Below, piece by piece: positions 62,031 through 64,000 of a DNA stretch of 64,000 nt. A program made the position numbers and the translations under genes. How positions within the stretch are numbered: position 1 is the stretch's first letter; each line of letters starts with the position of its first letter. Where the stretch lies: the NCBI RefSeq assembly GCF_013694365.1, contig NZ_CP059275.1, positions 992,001 to 1,056,000 of the forward strand, given 5' to 3'. The stretch is from Limosilactobacillus reuteri. GTDB lineage: Bacteria; Bacillota; Bacilli; Lactobacillales; Lactobacillaceae. A model generated the notes under the pieces. That model made no database searches and was not told where the DNA came from. It saw only the letters and a program-made list of their open reading frames with translations.

Positions 62031-62819
62031 ATGACTCATAAAATACAAAAAGTAGTTGTTAAGATTGGTACGAGTAGCCTTGTTCTTCCTAATGGAAAAA
62101 TTAATTTACGAACAATCGACCAACTTTCATTTGTCCTTGCGACATTAAACAATCAAGGATACCAACTTATTCTTGTTTCCTCGGGAGCAATTGGCGTTGG
62201 TCTTGCAAGTTTGGGATTAACAGATCGTCCCGCCGAAATAGCACAACAGCAAGCCTTAGCATCTATCGGTCAGGCTGCTTTAATGCGAATCTATTCGCAA
62301 CGATTTTTAGACTATCAAACGCACGTCGCCCAACTTCTCCTTACCCGTGATGTGCTCACTTATCCCGTCAGTCGCCAGCATACGCTTAATACAATTAATG
62401 CTTTACTTCAGCAAAATGTGATTCCAATCGTTAACGAAAATGACCCCGTGTCAGTTGATGAGCTTGATCATTACACTACTTTCAGTGACAATGATGAACT
62501 CTCTTCCCAGGTAGCTATTGCCATTGACGCTGACGAGTTAATCATTCTTTCGGATATCGATGCCCTTTATGACAAAGATCCGCATAAATTTCCTGACGCA
62601 CAAATCATTAAAGAAGTTCCATTCCTAACGACGGAAATAGAGAACGTCGCAAGCGGTAGCAGCACTAGGTTTGGAACAGGAGGAATGGTAACTAAATTAC
62701 GGGCAGCTGCCACAATGATGCAAGCAGGTAAACAAATGATTTTATGCAATGGTCGTGACCCTAAAATTCTTTTTGATATTTTTGATGGTCATACTATTGG
62801 TACTCATTTTGGAAAATAG
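62031..62819 (+). CDS. proB: Glutamate 5-kinase
   Basis: A 262-residue kinase catalysing the first step of proline synthesis. VVVKIGTSSL, VSSGAIGVGLASLGL, NENDPVSVDEL and FGTGGMVTKLRAAATM are all present. It lacks the C-terminal PUA domain of the 367-residue E. coli enzyme, as in many lactobacilli. It precedes proA in the normal order. Confidence 0.95.
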   Translation: MTHKIQKVVVKIGTSSLVLPNGKINLRTIDQLSFVLATLNNQGYQLILVSSGAIGVGLASLGLTDRPAEIAQQQALASIGQAALMRIYSQRFLDYQTHVAQLLLTRDVLTYPVSRQHTLNTINALLQQNVIPIVNENDPVSVDELDHYTTFSDNDELSSQVAIAIDADELIILSDIDALYDKDPHKFPDAQIIKEVPFLTTEIENVASGSSTRFGTGGMVTKLRAAATMMQAGKQMILCNGRDPKILFDIFDGHTIGTHFGK

Positions 62820-64000
62820 ATGAACCAAGATTTAATTACAATTGGAAAAAGAGCCCAAATCGCTGCAAACAAACTAGCTTTAATGAACACTGCCACCAAA
62901 AATAAGGCATTGCTTCAATTGGCAGATGATTTAATCAAAAATAAAAACCAAATTATCGCTGCCAACCAACAAGACTTGGTCGCCGCTACCCAGATGCCAA
63001 CTAAATTTACAGATCGTTTAATGGTCAATTCCCAACGTATCGCAGACATGGCTAATGGTCTCCGAACAATCGCCGACTTGAACGATCCCACTTCCCAAAT
63101 CGATAAGGGATGGATTACCAAAGATGGGTTGCAAATCCTTCAACGGCGCGTACCATTAGGGGTAATTGGCATTATCTTTGAAGCACGACCAAACGTAGCT
63201 GTAGACGCGACCGGCCTCACATTCAAGAGTGGCAATGCAGTTATTCTACGGGGCGGAAAAGAAGCTATCCAGACTAATACTGCCTTAGTAAAAATTCTTC
63301 GTGAATCATTACAAAGTCAACATTTACCGGTCGATGCGGTTCAGCTTATTACCGACACTAGTCATGCGATTGCTGATGAAATGATGAATCTCACTGACTA
63401 CATTGATGTCTTGATTCCACGAGGCGGCCAGGCCCTTATTCAGCGGGTTGTAACAACAGCTACGGTTCCAGTTATCGAAACTGGTGCGGGTAATTGCCAC
63501 ATTTATATTGATAAGGATGCTGACCTAACAATGGCGACCAATATTACTGTAAATGCAAAAGTACAACGGCCTTCTGTATGCAATGCCGCTGAAAAATTAC
63601 TTATCCACCGCGATATTGCCGCTGAATTTCTTCCTGTTATTGCCAAAGCTTTAATGGAACATGGCGTCCAATTACGCGGTGATGAAATGGCGTGCCAATT
63701 AGTATCAACTATCCGTCCCGTTACTGAGGAAGATTGGGAGACAGAATATAATGATTTAATTATGGCCGTAAAAATTGTTGATTCCCTTGATGATGCAATT
63801 AACCATATTAATCACCATAGTACTCACCATTCAGAATCAATTATTACAAACAACATTACCCGGGGACGCTACTTCCAACAAGCCATTAATTCTGCCTGTG
63901 TTTATGTTAATGCCTCTACGCGGTTTACTGATGGGGGAGAATTTGGCTTTGGCGCTGAAATTGGTATCAGTACCCAAAAACTCCACGCCCGGGGACCAAT
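62820..64000 (+). CDS. proA: Gamma-glutamyl phosphate reductase (cut by window end)
   Basis: From ATG 62820 the frame reads MNQDLITIGKRAQIAANKLA and is open to base 64000, about 393 codons of an expected 410-415. The catalytic Cys lies in RPSVCNAAEKLL and the family block IFEARPNVAVDATGLTFKSG is intact. It reduces glutamyl 5-phosphate with NADPH. The 3' end is outside the window. Confidence 0.95.
   Translation, partial: MNQDLITIGKRAQIAANKLALMNTATKNKALLQLADDLIKNKNQIIAANQQDLVAATQMPTKFTDRLMVNSQRIADMANGLRTIADLNDPTSQIDKGWITKDGLQILQRRVPLGVIGIIFEARPNVAVDATGLTFKSGNAVILRGGKEAIQTNTALVKILRESLQSQHLPVDAVQLITDTSHAIADEMMNLTDYIDVLIPRGGQALIQRVVTTATVPVIETGAGNCHIYIDKDADLTMATNITVNAKVQRPSVCNAAEKLLIHRDIAAEFLPVIAKALMEHGVQLRGDEMACQLVSTIRPVTEEDWETEYNDLIMAVKIVDSLDDAINHINHHSTHHSESIITNNITRGRYFQQAINSACVYVNASTRFTDGGEFGFGAEIGISTQKLHARGP

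Overview
The window reads as DNA from a low-GC lactic acid bacterium, most likely Limosilactobacillus (Lactobacillus reuteri-like). This is inferred from the GroEL/GroES, LtaS, PepO, C69 dipeptidase and LysM-NlpC protein sequences, AT-rich codon use, plasmid-type DUF536 and cadmium/arsenic genes, and a type II-A CRISPR locus. I could not run a database search, so the genus is an inference.

The most important observation concerns the window itself. Nearly every coding sequence is on the + strand and abuts the next with zero bases between stop and start. Several operons run backwards (csn2-cas2-cas1-cas9; ABC ATPase-permease-binding protein; groEL-groES-rex; arsC-ACR3-arsR). Bases that must overlap in the native genome are present twice: the last 23 bases of cas1 are the first 23 of cas2, and the last 17 of the XRE gene at 26622 are the first 17 of the gene at 26010. 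The simplest reading is that annotated genes were each written in sense orientation in map order and the spacers between them dropped. Native strands, promoters, leaders, terminators and the tracrRNA are therefore mostly not recoverable.

Layout. 1-4891: CRISPR array (minus strand), csn2, cas2, cas1 and a C-terminal cas9 piece starting at the HNH motif. 4892-5726: non-coding DNA with two inverted copies of an IS110 transposase 5' fragment. 5727-19661: housekeeping and transport genes (glycerol dehydrogenase, LTA synthase, IclR/SDR, a YfcC transporter broken by a stop codon, NhaC, NCS2 purine permease, dipeptidase, CorA, RluD-like, TerC). 19662-26009: thioredoxin, MATE pump, ArsR/CadD pair, a tripartite ABC transporter and a LysM-NlpC cell-wall hydrolase. 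26010-30890: accessory region with XRE regulators, an integrase fragment, cadmium and arsenic resistance and a plasmid-type DUF536 gene. 31005-50012: ABC-F, glucosaminidase, BrnQ, DHH phosphoesterase, a degraded Rpn-like gene, lipoprotein, MoxR/VWA module, PepO, macrodomain, MFS and cardiolipin synthase. 50013-50441: the second non-coding island, with an IS200/IS605-type end hairpin and a GC-rich structured element. 50442-64000: a KimA-type potassium transporter, an APC permease, a frameshifted prdX, groEL/groES, rex, ABC-F, ketopantoate reductase, aminotransferase, carbon-nitrogen hydrolase, proB and the start of proA.

I did not find a convincing wholly new system. The best leads are the two retained non-coding islands (a possible IS110 bridge-RNA region and an orphan IS200/IS605 end beside a structured element), the MoxR/VWA three-gene module, and several clearly decayed genes, including prdX broken by an exact 14-bp tandem duplication.
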